NCBI GenBank assembly: GCA_030522415.1
Contig: CM060109.1
Location: forward strand, 24,217,301 to 24,281,300
Length of the DNA stretch: 64,000 nucleotides
Direction: 5' to 3'
Origin: Channallabes apus
Taxonomy: Eukaryota; Chordata; Actinopteri; Siluriformes; Clariidae
Below the pieces are notes generated by a model, which was given only the letters and a program-made list of their open reading frames with translations, did not search any database and was not told where the DNA came from. The stretch's first letter is position 1; every line of letters begins with the position of its first letter. Shown piece by piece: positions 11,548-23,827 of the stretch. The translations under genes were made by a program, and so were the position numbers.

Positions 11548-12357
11548 CACTGTAAAAAATCCAACTTGCAAATTGTTAACTCAATTTTAAATTCCAAGTT
11601 AGGTGGACATATTTTTGAGCACAGTGTTGAATTTACTTATAAAATCTATTTAACTGGATTTTACTACTATTTTGTCCAACAAATATAAACAATCAAGTTA
11701 AGGAAACTTAATATTTAGATTTCTTTATTCAATGGTTTCACATCCTGCACTGTAAAAAATAAAACGTTGACTTAACTTAAAAAGTTAAGGCAACCGGTTG
11801 CAAAGCAATTTTGAGTTCACTCAACTTCAGTGGTTGAAGTTGTGCCAAATCATTTAAAAAAGTTCATTGAAACTGCTGTTTTAAGTTAGTTATACCTTCC
11901 TAAAAAAGTACATCTAACTAATCATTATGAGTTTGTTTTTTAAGAAACAAGTAGGCACAACTACATTGCCTACAACTACAAGGCATAGGACTATGGTTCA
12001 GAAGATCCCAGGTTCAAACCCCACAACCACCAAGTTGCCACTGTTGGGCCCTTGAGCAAGGCCCTTAACCCTCAACTGCTCAGATGTATAATGAGATAAA
12101 AATGTAAGTCGCTCTGGATAAGAGCGTCTGCTGACTGAAACTACTAATTTCTTAAAAGTCACTCAACCCCTTTTTCGGCTTAAAACAAACTCATAATGAT
12201 TAGTTAGATGTACTTTTTTAGGAAGGTATAACTAACTTAAAACTTTTTTAAATGATTTGGCACAATTTCAACCACTGAAGTTGAGTGAACTCAAAATTGC
12301 TTTGCAGCCGGTTGCCTTAACTTTTTAAGTTAAGTCAACTTTTAATTTTTTACAGTG
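11548..12357. mobile_element. CACTG-ended miniature transposon, composite
   Basis: The outer ends read CACTGTAAAAAAT (11548) and ATTTTTTACAGTG (to 12357), and sit exactly where the host Tc1 sequence is interrupted, with a 2-bp CA duplication. A second CACTGTAAAAAAT begins at 11753 and pairs with the right end as a long terminal inverted repeat of roughly 190 bp per arm (11753-11940 against 12170-12357). The left 205 bp (11548-11752) is therefore an extra half-element sharing the terminal motif. It has no coding capacity and would depend on a transposase from elsewhere. The superfamily is uncertain: the CACTG terminus suggests a CACTA-like group, but the target-duplication length does not settle it. 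Confidence 0.8.
11960..12140 (+). mobile_element. tRNA-derived SINE inside the miniature transposon
   Basis: The region between the two long inverted arms contains a box-B-like CCAGGTTCAAACCCC, a middle block TTGGGCCCTTGAGCAAGGCC and the widespread fish SINE tail motif GTAAGTCGCTCTGGATAAGA. The tRNA-like head is diverged. It fills the loop of the miniature element, so it either inserted there or was captured when the element formed. Confidence 0.8.
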
Positions 12358-13238
12358 CACAGACCTGTGACTTCTTCTTTAAGAGGCTCCTCTGTCCTCT
12401 ACTTGTCACCTGTATTAATGGCATCTGTTATCAGTATTAAAGACACCTGTCCACAACCTCAAACAGTCACACTCCAAACTCCACTACGCAAGACCTCACC
12501 CCGTGGGGTCAAAATGATCACAAGAACTGTGAGCAAAAATCCCAGAACAACACGGGGGGACCTAGTGAATAACCTGCAGAGAGATGGGACCAAAGTAACA
12601 AAGGCTCCAATCAGTAACACACTGCGCCGCCAGGATCTCAAATCCTGCAGTGCCAGATGTGTCCCCCTGTTTAAGCCAGTACATGTCCAGGCCCGTCTGA
12701 AGTTTGCTAGAGAGCATTTGGATGATCCAGAAAAGAATTGGGAGAATGTCATATGGTCAGATGAAACCAAAATAGAACATCGTGTTTGGAGGAGAAAGAA
12801 TGCAGAGTTGCATCCAAAGAACACCATACAGTACCTACTGTACTGTGAAGCATGGGGATGGAAACATCATGCTTTGGGGCTGATTTTCTGCAAAGTGACC
12901 AGGACGACGGATCTGTGTAAAGGAAAGAATGAATTGGACTATGTATCGTGAAATTTTGAGTGAAAACCTCCTTCCATCAGCAAGGGCATTGTAGATGAAA
13001 CGTGGCTGGGTCTTTCAGCATGACAATGATCCCAAACACACTGCCTGGGCAATTTTACGGTCCTGGAGTGGCCTAGCCAGTCTCCAGCTCTCCACCCCAT
13101 AGAAAAAAAAGTTGAAAGCCTGTGTTGCCCAGCGACACTCCCAAAACACCACTGCTCTAGAGGAGATCTGCATGGAGGAATGGGCCAAAATATCAGCAAC
13201 AGGTTGTGAAAACCTTGTGAAGACTTACAGAAAACGTC
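12355..13238 (+). pseudogene. Tc1-like transposase pseudogene
   Basis: The open frame 12355-12951 covers the linker and first catalytic block. It reads through KTSPRGVKMITRTVSKNPRT and reaches WSDETKIEHRVWRRKNAELH. Compared with the usual 340-residue fish Tc1 transposase, the N-terminal paired-type HTH is absent, the stretch between DETKIE and HRVWRR is shortened, and the frame is lost before the second Asp. Remnants of all three catalytic positions can be recognised in different frames, so this was a DDE enzyme but cannot now be made. Confidence 0.8.
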
Positions 13239-13564
13239 GTGGGGGGCGAAGACTATCACGTGTTTCCTCCGAACCATGTGACATCAGCCAACCACATCTT
13301 TTCGAACTGCTTTCTCACGCACTGTTGGGTGCGGCGTAACACACTCGGAGGACAGCGCTATCTGCTCTTTCCGCTTGCGTGAGCTCACAGACGCCTCTGA
13401 TTGGCTGTAGAGCTGTGATTAATGTGGGAGCACTAAGTACCTCTCTACCCTCCCCTCTGAGAGAGCTCGGCCAATCAGGTCTCTCTGTGAGAGGTTACAG
13501 TATCACCTGGGAATCGAACTCGCGATCTCCAGATGACAGGGCGAGCACTTTACCACTGCGCCAC
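13239..13564 (-). mobile_element. tRNA-derived SINE of a second family (SINE-B)
   Basis: On the minus strand it starts GTGGCGCAGTGGTAAAGTGC (box A context) with box B CGCGAGTTCGATTCCC, followed by a body containing CTGATTGGCCGAGCTCTC, AGCGCTGTCCTCCGAGTGTG and a 3' part around GGAGGAAACACGTGATAG. A homologous copy with the same order lies at 23828-24156. The 3' end abuts the broken Tc1 gene, so it may have inserted into that gene and later lost the distal Tc1 sequence. Confidence 0.85.
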
Positions 13565-16138
13565 ACAATGATGTTTTAGTATATTTTTTAATCGTCATTG
13601 ACCTATGACATGGTGCCGCTTGGGTTTTAAGGGTTAGCATCATCTGGCTAACATCATTCGGGGTCATATTTTACAAGAAAGTGCTGCATACATTGTAATA
13701 CAATACATTCCACACTCAACTAAATGATTTCATGTACTTTTTTGTACTGTACAGTTTTTCTCAGACTCGAAGTGGACATTACTGGTGGAATAAAAATTCT
13801 AGCAATTAAAAAGTGGACCACAAAAACATTGCAATGGTTTGTGTACTGCCTAAACCCCTCTCCCATTCATGCACATGTACTGTACATGAAACACTGACTA
13901 CTGGTGTTTGTATGTAACATTTGCTAGTTAACTTTCCATTCTGTCATTCCATTTGGACATACTGTACAGCTATAAACATACTAAATATTCGCTTGTCAAG
14001 TAACTTACTGATTTGTTGACACAAGAATAATTATGACTAACTAGGAAGAGACCTAGAAGAAGACAAGTGTGTGTATTTTGATCTAACACTTGTCAGCGTA
14101 TGTACTAGGCTCCCAGCCAGACCCAGGATAATTTCCCCAGTTTCCCCTAGTGACGGTGGGGCTGTGGATATTCTCGCATACCAGTTTACAAACAAGCAAT
14201 TAGCCATGAACACATGAAATGCTGATATACAGTACCAAAGTACTGAATTGTTACCATGATCATTAATGCAAAGAATGCACCAATTTATAGCATTAATAAT
14301 AGCAGCAAAACAGTCGAACTTGATTTATTCTTAGATAAAAAGATTTTTTTTTGTCTTCTTTTGTATTGATTTATGATTCATGCTAAACTGAGAAGGCAGG
14401 AAATTATAGGAGAATTGTAAGCATCCGGTTTATTTTAAGGCACTTTTGCTCAGATTAAAAATACATTGTGCTACTGTACATCAGTAGGCTTAATAACACG
14501 TAATGCAGTGAACGAAATAGTAGTTCAAACAATAATTGTTGTTGAAGGGATAGTTTGGGTTTTTTCAAATCAAGGTAGGGATGTATATACAAAGTACATT
14601 ACTGTAGGTCCATAGGTGAAGTTTGCCACCCAGAATGCAAGTACAATATAAGTAATGGGGTCAAATTCCACAACCCTTATTCCTTACCAAAACGCCACAC
14701 TAGCCGTATGGTTATATAGAAATAAAGTTAAAAGAAATAAGTTCAATTTGTACAAAATGCACCATAACTTCAAAACTCGATTTTGTAGGAGTGGACAGGA
14801 TTATTCAGAATAGGATTAAAACCAGTGTATTAGGAGTTAAATTATGATTTAAGTTTTATAATGGATAGAAATCCAAAACTATGAAACAGTCAATCAATTA
14901 ATGTATGAACAAGAAAAGTTTATAATTTTCAATACAATTTGTTTTAAATAGTGAATTCTTAAAGCATAATTGCAGGCTGAGGAAACCTGTAGTTTGTGAA
15001 TTATATGAAAATGAACAGCTAACAAAACAAAATCAGCCCTTAGTAATGGACTAAGTGCTCTAAAAGCTACAGTAAAATACCACCAGCAAACCCTGCTGTG
15101 AATAATCTTTCCATGACTGTCATTTGGAAGGTCAATTCATAATGCAGCGGTCAGTGTTATTGTGACAGAGTTATTTCCAAGAGCTGTTTCTAAGTTTCAG
15201 TGATGTAATAAAAGACTTTAATGAGAACATGGCTGCATCACTCCTGAATGGTCCAGCTATTATAACTACTATTACATTTATTGTGAAGTCTGTTTATAAG
15301 CCTAATCTCCCATCATGCCACAAGTTCCAGATACATATCTACAAACAAGGCATGCCAAGTGATTAATTATAATATACCACAGTGCTGTTGAGTACTTAAG
15401 TCTGATTGGTTAGAAAGTGTTAATTTTTTTAGGTAATTTGCTTACAGTGGTATCACATCACAGGTTTTTATTAATTTGCTAGTTTCTGTAGTAATTTCTG
15501 AAGTAATTCACAGGGACTTGTTAAATAGATGCTCCTCATAATCAATGACAATTAATAAATGGATTAGAAGTGTGATTATTTAACAAAAAATAATATAGAA
15601 TCAATGTTTTCTATAGGAAAAACTTTGTGGAAAAAGAAAATCATGATTGGAGATTATTTAAACACTTGGTAAAGTTGCATGGTAAAAAAAATCAGTAAAA
15701 ACCATAGCTATGTTTGATAGCGAAAGTAAGAGCATTTCCATACACACACAGTGAACAGCTTTGAGTCCATAAGAAAAAATTACTTATTTAATTTGTTAGA
15801 TAGTTTTAACCTTACATTAATGAACAGTTTCCATTTCTTATGAAGCGATCATTAAAAAAAAAAAGCTAAACTGTTTGGTTGAACTTTTTTTTACTCACTT
15901 AATAATTTTGAAAAGTGTGTTAAACTTACCAGATTAAGACATCTTTACCACTTGGTTGAGATGTGCTATACAATTGTATTATTTTTATTATTATTTTTTG
16001 TATTATTTGTATTATTATTAATTAATTGGATTTTAATTGCTTTGTTGCATACAGCATATCACAAGAAATAAATACAGTAGATATAATGGCCAAAATATTG
16101 GTGTTGCACCACCTCACAACAAAAGTTAACATTTTATT

Positions 16139-16169
<31 letters not shown>

Positions 16170-17384
16170 TGCCATTTGTAATTATATACCTAAATGTATT
16201 GTACCATAAAGCCAAAACTCAACCGTTTAGAAGGTGCCTATATTGGGGTCTGTTAAAATAAATAAAAAGTTTTGTTATTAATGGAAATACTATTTTTATT
16301 TTGATACTATTTTCCCTATTAGGATGTTAAACAGTGAACAAAGCTGCTATTTTGTAGTATTTTTGTCAACTGATAAAATGTGAAGCTCCTAGACAAAATT
16401 TCGTTCGTAAAGGTTAAAAGGTCACATTTTGGTATTTTCCATCTTACATGTATATGCGATGAATAAAGCATTAATCTGAGTATTAATATGCTGATGCTGA
16501 TATGCACCACACCAGCACCTCCTATAACAGTATCGTCCATTATGTTATACCTTACATAGCATACACAGCACAGTTGAAAGAAATATGATTGATGATGCGG
16601 ATCTAATACTATGGTTCTTATAGAAGAGACAGAGACAGAATGCAGAACAGACGGATTTTATGGCTTGCAGCCGAATGTTTCACACGGTCTCAATGCATCA
16701 CCCGGAAATCCCATCATTCTCCTTTCCCTGTTACGGGTGACTGCAGCTTAAGTTTTCATCTGCATGAAAGAATATCTACTTCAACATCATTCCACAGATT
16801 CACCCCATGCTGAATAATTTCCTGGTGCCATAAAGCACTCTGATTTCTGCATTGATATCACTGTCTTACACTTGTCCTACTGTACACTGATTAATGTGTG
16901 CTGATGGCTTTTCAGTAAAATTTAATTTGTGTCCTTCCAGGTATACATAGAAATCAGGACTAATGATGAATGATGGATTAATTCGGGCTGCTTGGTGTTC
17001 ATTTTCGTGATGGTTGGCCTGTGCTCATGCCCAGTACTTTTTAGTTGTTCCCTACTTTATAGTATGAAACAACTTTATTTAAAGAATTGCCTGAAACTAT
17101 CTGAAGACATAATTATTCATTGCTAAAACAGATTGAGCTTTTCTTTTAATTTTTTTGAGAGAAGAGCAATGAATGCTCACTCACAGCCAAAAAACATCAA
17201 ACGTTCATATTTGTGAGCCTTGCTGTTTGAAAATGTACTACTTTCAAAAGCTTTGGTAATAAATATAAGCTACTGCAGCTTTTGAATGACAATTTTCACA
17301 CTGAATATTAAGTGTAAAGCACTTTAAGTCGCACATTGTTGTTCAGTTAGTCATCTAAAATTGTCACATGGTATTTATTACTCA
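13565..17384. other. Non-coding sequence with a (TTTA)n tract
   Basis: Long AT-rich stretch without recognised repeats apart from the tetranucleotide tract at 16132-16170. Bases 16620-16910 are more complex and could be conserved non-coding DNA, but that needs a cross-species comparison. Confidence 0.45.
16132..16170. repeat. (TTTA)n microsatellite
   Basis: About nine consecutive TTTA units, slightly imperfect at the left edge. Confidence 0.9.
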
Positions 17385-17690
17385 ATTCAATTCAATTTTA
17401 TTTATATAGCACTTTTAACAATGGTCATTGTTTCAAAGCAACTTCACAAAAATGAAAGAAAATGTACAAAAAATGAAAGTTTTTTCGAAAAAAAAAAAAT
17501 TGGAAGTGTGTATGTGTGTAGATAATAATGAGATGAATGAATGATGAATGAAATGTCTCTGATGAGCAAGCCAAGGGTGACGGCGACGGTGGCAAGGAAA
17601 AAGTCCCTGAGATGGCATTAGGAAGAAACCTTGAGAGGAACCAGACTCAACAGGGAACCCATCCTCATTTGGGTGATAACAGATAGAAAT
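17385..17690 (+). repeat. Dispersed teleost repeat with TATAGCACTTTT and AACCTTGAGAGGAACCAGAC motifs
   Basis: Begins with ATTCAATTCAATTTTATTTA and TATAGCACTTTTAACAATGG, and continues to GGCGACGGTGGCAAGGAAAA and CCTTGAGAGGAACCAGACTC. I recognise this as a repeat that occurs widely in fish non-coding DNA, but I cannot name its class. Only one copy is present here, so its borders are approximate. Confidence 0.6.
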
Positions 17691-17759
17691 TATATAACAT
17701 CATGTGTGTTGTGCAGGTGAAAGTAACTACTAGTATGAAAAGATATACTGTATACTGAT

Positions 17760-18660
17760 CCCTCATTCTCCCAGAACAACTCTTTAAAAATTTGAGTCCT
17801 GGAACATGCCTGTGCCAACTCCATAGATTTGATAACTTGGTTATTCAGTACATTCAGGTCATCAGCTGACTTCATTTTATTGCAACATGTTGTTGGAGAG
17901 CCGAGACCTGACCAACTGAAGCAACCTGAGATCATAACACTGCCTCAGGAGGCTTGTACAGAGGACACTATGGATGATGGGTGCATCGTTTCATCATGCT
18001 CGTCCCGTTTTATACTGACATGCCCATCACTCTAGAATAGAGTCAATCTGGACTCATAAGCAGAGTTGGAAAGAGGTGGAAGTACAATTTTGTACTTAAG
18101 TAAAAGTTCTGTTACTTTAGTGAACTTTTACTGAAGTACAAGTTATAAAAATATAAAAATATTATAAAAATCTACTCAAGTAAAAGTAAAAAGTAGCTCA
18201 TTAAAATTTACTCAGAGTAAAAGTTACTGAGTTACTGGTATGGGGGATTTGTTGGCATTTCACTTTCAGCTGTGTCTGCATCACTGGCATCTGTTTTGTC
18301 CGTCTCCATCGTTCTTGTGAATTTAGTGCGTTTGTTCTCCACGCCCATCAATCAATCAGTGCCGTGGTTTCCGGGCTGCAATTTCTTTCCTTCCCCGTTG
18401 TATTATTTGTATTATGTTTCATTTTCATTCTTTTTTTTTTTTTTTTTACTCAGTAGCGAATATGATTTAAAATGTAGTGAAGTACAATACTTTAAACAAA
18501 ACATACTTAAGTAAAAGTAAAATTACAGATTTTAAAAACTAATTTAAAAAGTAGAAGTACACAAAAAAAATCTACTCAATTACAGTAATGAAAGTGAATG
18601 TAATTCATTACTTTCCATCTCCTCATAAGACCACATGACATTGACATTATTTGTATTTGG
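17760..18660 (-). mobile_element. Tc1-like relic interrupted by a hAT-type element
   Basis: Bases 17760-18052 align by eye with 2760-3070 in the Tc1 relic at 2685 (shared GCTGACTTCATTTTA, CTGACCAA-TGAAG-AACC, AGATCATAAC, GGCTTGTACA, GTCAATCTGGACTCAT). The alignment resumes after the inserted element at 18622-18660 (CTCATAAGACCACATGAC). The coding region is destroyed and the 5' part is not found. Confidence 0.7.
18061..18621. mobile_element. hAT-type non-autonomous element with perfect 8-bp target duplication
   Basis: The ends are an imperfect inverted pair: CAGAGTTGGAAAGAGGTGG at 18061 and ACTTTCCATCTC at the right. The interior near both ends consists of AAGTAAAAGTA/TACTTTTACT-rich subterminal repeats, a hallmark of a common fish hAT miniature family. 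The 8-bp duplication CTCATAAG at 18053-18060 and 18622-18629 is exact, as expected for hAT insertion. There is no transposase; the 80-codon open frame inside has no domain. Confidence 0.88.
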
Positions 18661-19713
18661 TTAGAACACATTTTCTGTCCAGTACCAATACTGTTTGTGC
18701 AATAATTTTTGTCGAACACAAGTCGAATGTACCTCTGGAAGGTAAAATAAAGTTTAATCATATTACCTGAGTAAGAACTGGGCTGTACTGTCTGCAAAAA
18801 TCTTACTAATGCACTCACTTGTCTTGTCAAATTAATTTCTGTTCTTTCAGATTCATTAATGCATTCATAACCGATGTTGCCTTTGTTTAACCCCTGTTGA
18901 TTTGTGACGGGTGCTTGCTGCACCCTGTGAAGATCTATTAACTGCTGGGCACGAGCCCATTGCTTTTATCCATCAGACACACTTCCTGTGTTTCCTGCTC
19001 CTTGCCAACCTGCATGATTTCCCTTTATGTAGTCAACTAGTCGAGTCTGCTCTCTGCTCCTGCCCCACGGCAATGTGCTGGCGATTCCTAACCACGAGCC
19101 TTTCCTCTCTTGACACAGACGGTGTGCGTGTGGATGTTGGAGTAGACCCAGTCGCTTTGTTCTGCCTTCTGTTTGTTCTAGACACCGGGCTCACGTTATA
19201 AATATCTGTATATTTACTTCATGGAAATACGCAATGTTGCAGAGAGCTGTTGAGTGGTGAAACTGTGCTTAATGTTGGTTATCACACTAACACAGATGCT
19301 TTGTTTAAAAGGAAAATTACTCCATGTAGGTCAGGGGCTAAGGTAACATTTGTGGAGAGTCAATCACAGTACACTAATTGTAGATCTTAGATACAGTACT
19401 TCAGGCTTTGCGTTCACAGGCTCGTTTTCATGCTGGACTGGATGTATTCCTCTTCATTTACACCGAATTCTGTCCAGGAGATTATGGTTCACCACAACAG
19501 GTTTGGGGAGCCGGTTATTTAATATGTAAGAAATTAAATATAATGGGGAAATAATCTTTATTAATAACCAGCAATGGGGTGTTTTCCTGACCATTTCTTC
19601 CCTATAGATTCGTTTACCAAAAAACACTTTCTAAATGGGTCAATTCCTCACATTTCTTCATGTAACACAGCTTTTAACGTACATGTTTATTAATTAACAA
19701 ATTGCATGTACTA
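18661..19713. other. Non-coding sequence, complex and possibly constrained around 18900-19200
   Basis: No repeat recognised. Bases 18900-19200 are less AT-rich than their surroundings and hold a 96-codon open frame with no recognisable motif. Confidence 0.35.
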
Positions 19714-19960
19714 GGCGGCATGGTGTAGTGTTTAGCACTGTGGCCTCGCACCTCCAGGGTCGAGGTTTCGAGTCCTACCTCCAAGTTCTCCAGTTTCAGT
19801 TTCCTCCCACACTCCAAACACATGCAGTTGGCGTTTCAAAATTGTCCGCAGTGTGTGAGCGTGTATGTGCTTGTGCCCTGAGATGGATTGGCACCCTGTT
19901 CAGCATGTACAGTACAATGCCTAGTGCCCCGAGTCCCATGGAATAGCCTCTTATCACTAT
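19714..19960 (+). mobile_element. Degraded SINE-A copy
   Basis: Starts GGCGGCATGGTGTAGTGTTT with a box-B-like GAGGTTTCGAGTCC, then GTTTCCTCCCACACTCCAAA and GATGGATTGGCACCCTGTTC. The 3' tail is decayed and no clear target duplication was seen, so it is an old copy. Confidence 0.8.
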
Positions 19961-20204
19961 AAGTTATAGCAACTCTTATAAATTGCTGTTCTCTTACCTG
20001 CCTGTTTTCCCCCTCTTTCTTGAAATTAGTAAATCAATAATGAGGCTTGATACTGTAAGTTATCAAGACACTATAAAGTATCTGTCTGGAAAACTCTGAC
20101 TAACGCTGCTAAGTCTGGAGACTCCATCCGAACTGATAAACGAAGTCTCCTTACAGAAAACTTCACCATAGAAAGAAAGTAAACATGATTTCTGTTTGTT
20201 AGGA

Positions 20205-20615
20205 TTTTACATCCTTCTTGATGCAACCCTCCCATTTTATCCAGACTTGAGACTGGCACTGCATCCAGTGGCTGGTGGCTGGAGTTTGGGCATTGGCTTG
20301 GAATCGAACCCGAGCCTTCTGTATGGTAGACAAGAAACCTCCACCAGGTTGCTGCGGTTGCGCCTTTGAGCAAGGTCCTTGTTGTTGGTCTTTCAGCTGC
20401 ACCCAGTAAGGTGTCGCCACGGTAGATCATCCGGTCTGCACATACAAGCTTGCACAGGTTTTACGCCGGATGCCCTTCCTGGTGCAACCATCCCATTTTA
20501 TCCAGGCTTGGGACCGGCACTGCATCCAGCGGCTGGGGTTTGGGCACTGACTGGGAATCAAACACGGGTCTTTTGCATTGGTCGGGGAAACACCTACCAC
20601 TGAGCCACCAGTGCC
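20205..20615 (-). mobile_element. Two head-to-tail SINE-like units (SINE-C)
   Basis: Two homologous units lie in the same orientation, about 20205-20345 and 20450-20615. Both contain GCAACC(C/A)TCCCATTTTATCC, GGCACTGCATCCAG, GGCTGG and GGGAATC(A/G)AAC. On the minus strand the right unit has a tRNA-like head, GGTGGCTCAGTGGTAGGTG, and a box-B-like GTGTTTGATTCCC. The arrangement could be two insertions or a local tandem duplication of a SINE body. Confidence 0.65.
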
Positions 20616-21347
20616 CTCACACCAGCCAAAAAACAAACAAAAAAACTAAACAAAATCAATGCAAAGAATAAAGAATTTCAGTGTGTAATGTATATGCGAT
20701 GAATAAAGTCTGAACTAAATATTAATACAAACTTTATTGTTCGTGTTGTTGTTGTAGAAAATAAACCAACACATTCTGGTCAGTCAGAATTGTGAATCCA
20801 GCAGAAAATTCTGTGCAGAGATCATTTTAATAAATACATTTTAAATAAACACGTTTTATGATCTGAATCAGTTCTTAGAGAAGTATAATACAGCAAAAAC
20901 ATACGATCTGCTCTTTCTGCTTGTCTAGTGAAATCTGAGATGTAAAGCCTGTTGATCGCTCCGGAAGTTGTAAGATGTATGAAATTTCAAAGAGATTTGA
21001 TCTTAATCACGTTCAACTCATTGTAACAAATACTAGACGAACCCCTGTGCTGTCCACATGCCTCATACTCGTGCACATTTTTATTTCGCTCATTATCATG
21101 AGCTCCTGTCCAGCTTGCTACTACAGACAGCTTTATGGAGTCAGCTTGTGTTTGGACTGATAACTGCCTAATGTGAATGTTGTTTGGTATTTTATGAGCT
21201 CTAGCCCGTCGCCGATGTCGGAGGTTGAGTTAGCAGCCTGGCACACTGTAGTGAGGTCTGTTTGCTTTGTAAGCAGCATAAATAAACCAGTGAAAGTGAG
21301 GGTTTGTCTTGCAGCTTGCCTCTCTCACACACATACACACACTCGTG

Positions 21348-21351
<4 letters not shown>

Positions 21352-21384
<33 letters not shown>
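21352..21384. repeat. (CA)n microsatellite
   Basis: Perfect CA tract preceded by a shorter CA-rich stretch from 21327. Confidence 0.95.
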
Positions 21385-21386
<2 letters not shown>

Positions 21387-22025
21387 CAGCAGTCTGCTGA
21401 TCTATCTGAGCTGCTGTACGAGCTTGTGCGGTATGCTGTGTAAATTTTTGGTGCAGTGCAGCAGGCAGTATCGTAACGTCGTCCCCCTCTCTCCCTGTTT
21501 GCCTTTTTTGCAGCTTTCGAACCAATGGACAAACTCCAGACATTTCTGTTTAAAGAAAGCAACGTGTTACTCCCCGAGTTTCCTAGTCATGCATCCCGAA
21601 TGGCACCGCTAGTAGTTTGTAACCTTTTTTTTTCCTCTTTATCTGGACACATATATGACTTTGTCAACATTTTATGCTGACGTTTGGGAAGTTTCTGTTT
21701 TTTTAATTTATTTATTAATTTTTTTAATTACTCCTCTAATGAGGCTGCATATCTATCTTCGTGCATTTCAAACATGTTTAATTTTTTCTTTCTTCTTTCA
21801 GTAGTTCTGTTGGTAATGATAGCACTGTGCATAATTGCCACAGCAGTGCTTAAGTGTAGGTTTACGCTTAATTGCTTTTATTTCAGACTTCTATTGCTGT
21901 TTACGTTTCAGACGCTTGTTGTAATTGTATATCTGTGCATCGTGTGGTTTGGAAAATAACAGTGACTGAGAAAGAGACATACGGATGGACAAAGGAATTA
22001 TCTTCATAGGTCTATGTCAGTGCTC

Positions 22026-22067
<42 letters not shown>
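22026..22067. repeat. (ATT)n microsatellite
   Basis: Uninterrupted TTA/ATT trinucleotide run of about 14 units. Confidence 0.95.
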
Positions 22068-22068
<1 letters not shown>

Positions 22069-23177
22069 ATTAACAAAGGAAAGTGTATGAACATCCTTCA
22101 AGTTGAAATCGAAGAATTACAAACAGCATATGGCAACAGCTTTTGCATCACTTGCTTCTTTTTATACTATAAATACTGCATTTTTTCCCCGTAGCCCTGT
22201 TTGACCACATGACATTTTGTGCCTGTAGCTGCAACTCAAAAGTCTGATAGTTTGTCTCAGCCTGATACAACAACCGAATATGTGTTTAGGCCCTTGACAT
22301 TTCTGGGAGGCCATCATTATCTGGCAGTAAGGCAGCTCCTATTGGTGCTGTGTAAGAGGTGGGCCTTTCGAGAGGACCTGAAATGGTCGAGAGCTGGCAA
22401 AGCCGTTCCAATCGTGAAAGTCAGGCGAGAGTGTTGATGTTAAAGATCGAGTAATGGATCACTCTGGTTTTCTAAAGATTGTAGAGAAGCAAGTGCTCAC
22501 TGCAATCAAAAACCGTAAAGCACTGGGTAAGTGCGGGACAGTAACCGCTGTATTTTTTTATTTTTATTACCAGCAATTGTATTAACAAAACCCACCCAGT
22601 TGTTTTCTTTAATTAGTCAGCTTTTCCCTTACAACCCGTACTTTAAATAGCTTTTATACAATGTACTTAACTGCACATTGAAACCTCAAAATGGGCCGAG
22701 GACGAGTCTACGCCATTGGAAAGGTGTGAAAAAGACTTGCGGGTTAATTTAATTTGGAAATTAAATTGAATGAATCGCCGCTAAATGTAGGTGACCACAT
22801 TTACGACATCTTCTGATCTTCTGCTGAAATGTGAAACCAAACATTTTCTATTCTCTCACGTGCTGATACGCTGTAAATACAGCATGTATCAAAGACAGAA
22901 TCAGCTGCAGTCACACATAACTCCAGTTTGATTCTTTGCGAATGGTGCCAGACAGATAAAAGTAATCGCTGCATTGCAGATGATAAATCCTGAAGGTCAG
23001 TCTTTTTTTCTGGCATGTTTATGAGAAGTCTCATTTTATTATTACCATGGGAGAGGAATGGATTAGATTATGCATGCGCTGCATCCTGGTTGCCCCCCCT
23101 TCCCGGCTGTTTGTCCTGAGTATGAGATGATGCAGTGTGCAGTGAAAGAGTCATAATTAAAGGGACTGTGCGTGGCC

Positions 23178-23202
23178 GTGTGTGTGTGTGTGTGTGTGTG
23201 TC
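23178..23202. repeat. (TG)n microsatellite
   Basis: TG run followed by a short GA-rich stretch at 23217-23238. Confidence 0.92.
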
Positions 23203-23827
23203 TGTGTTTGTGTGCGTGAGAAAGAGAGAGAGAGAGGGGAAGCTCTTCGGACACAACCTACACATGCGCTGAGGCCTTCATCCTCTGCCTGCCATGTTAC
23301 AGTGACACTGCTTCCTTCCTGCTTGATCAACCTTGTCTGTGTCAGAAACACACATGTATGAGCATCAGTGTGTGAGGTGTAAATCCTATGATTAGCAACT
23401 GATGGTGACTTAGCTACAGATTGTCAGGCTACACATCTTCAAAAGAGGAGAAGCTGCACACCACGTGATAGCTCGGTCACTGTGTCACATTCCTCATTGA
23501 TTGAAAAGAGAGAGAAAGAGAGAGAAGCTTTACTGCAGAATCAAAATAGTCTCTGCCTCAGTCTCACTTTCAGTTAATCAGTTAAGAATCACTGGATGAG
23601 ATCTACTTACTACTCTTTCTGCAGGGCCTCAATAGGAAACGATTAAAACAAACACTTGAACTATGCAGCAGTTTTCTGCACAATGGTGTTGGAAATGTCA
23701 GTACAGGCCTCACTGGGAGTTGTACTCACTACAATTGAGTACAAACAGACATTTTCTCCCTATTTTTAGTCGTATCCTGTTCCTCCCTGTCACTAGGGGG
23801 CTCCCACATCAAGCTACAAAACCTCAG

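Larger units (their letters stand above)
11345..13238 (+). mobile_element. Decayed Tc1-like transposon split by a miniature element
   Basis: Part of the left terminal repeat and leader is at 11345-11549 (motifs TGCAAGTTCTTTCACTTAAG, TCCAGAAAATCACATT and AAATAAGTATTTGGTCACC). It resumes at 12358 with ACAGACCTGTGACTTCTTC after the inserted element. Gene remnants follow: leader (12358-12480), then a deletion that removes the HTH-coding start, then the catalytic part with WSDETKIE (near 12760), an H-DNDPKHT-like motif (near 13020) and a PIE motif (near 13095). Frameshifts and stops interrupt all of it. The right end is lost at the junction with the next SINE. Confidence 0.85.
20616..23760. other. 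Non-coding sequence with several microsatellites
   Basis: Contains the CA, ATT and TG tracts listed separately. The segment 22800-23060 is complex, non-repetitive sequence. No exon could be supported. Confidence 0.4.

Noticed and set aside
13495..13564. tRNA-like sequences at SINE heads (here and at 24090, 6640, 48950 and others) as tRNA genes
   Set aside because: They have A and B boxes but no complete cloverleaf or anticodon arm, and each is joined to a SINE body.
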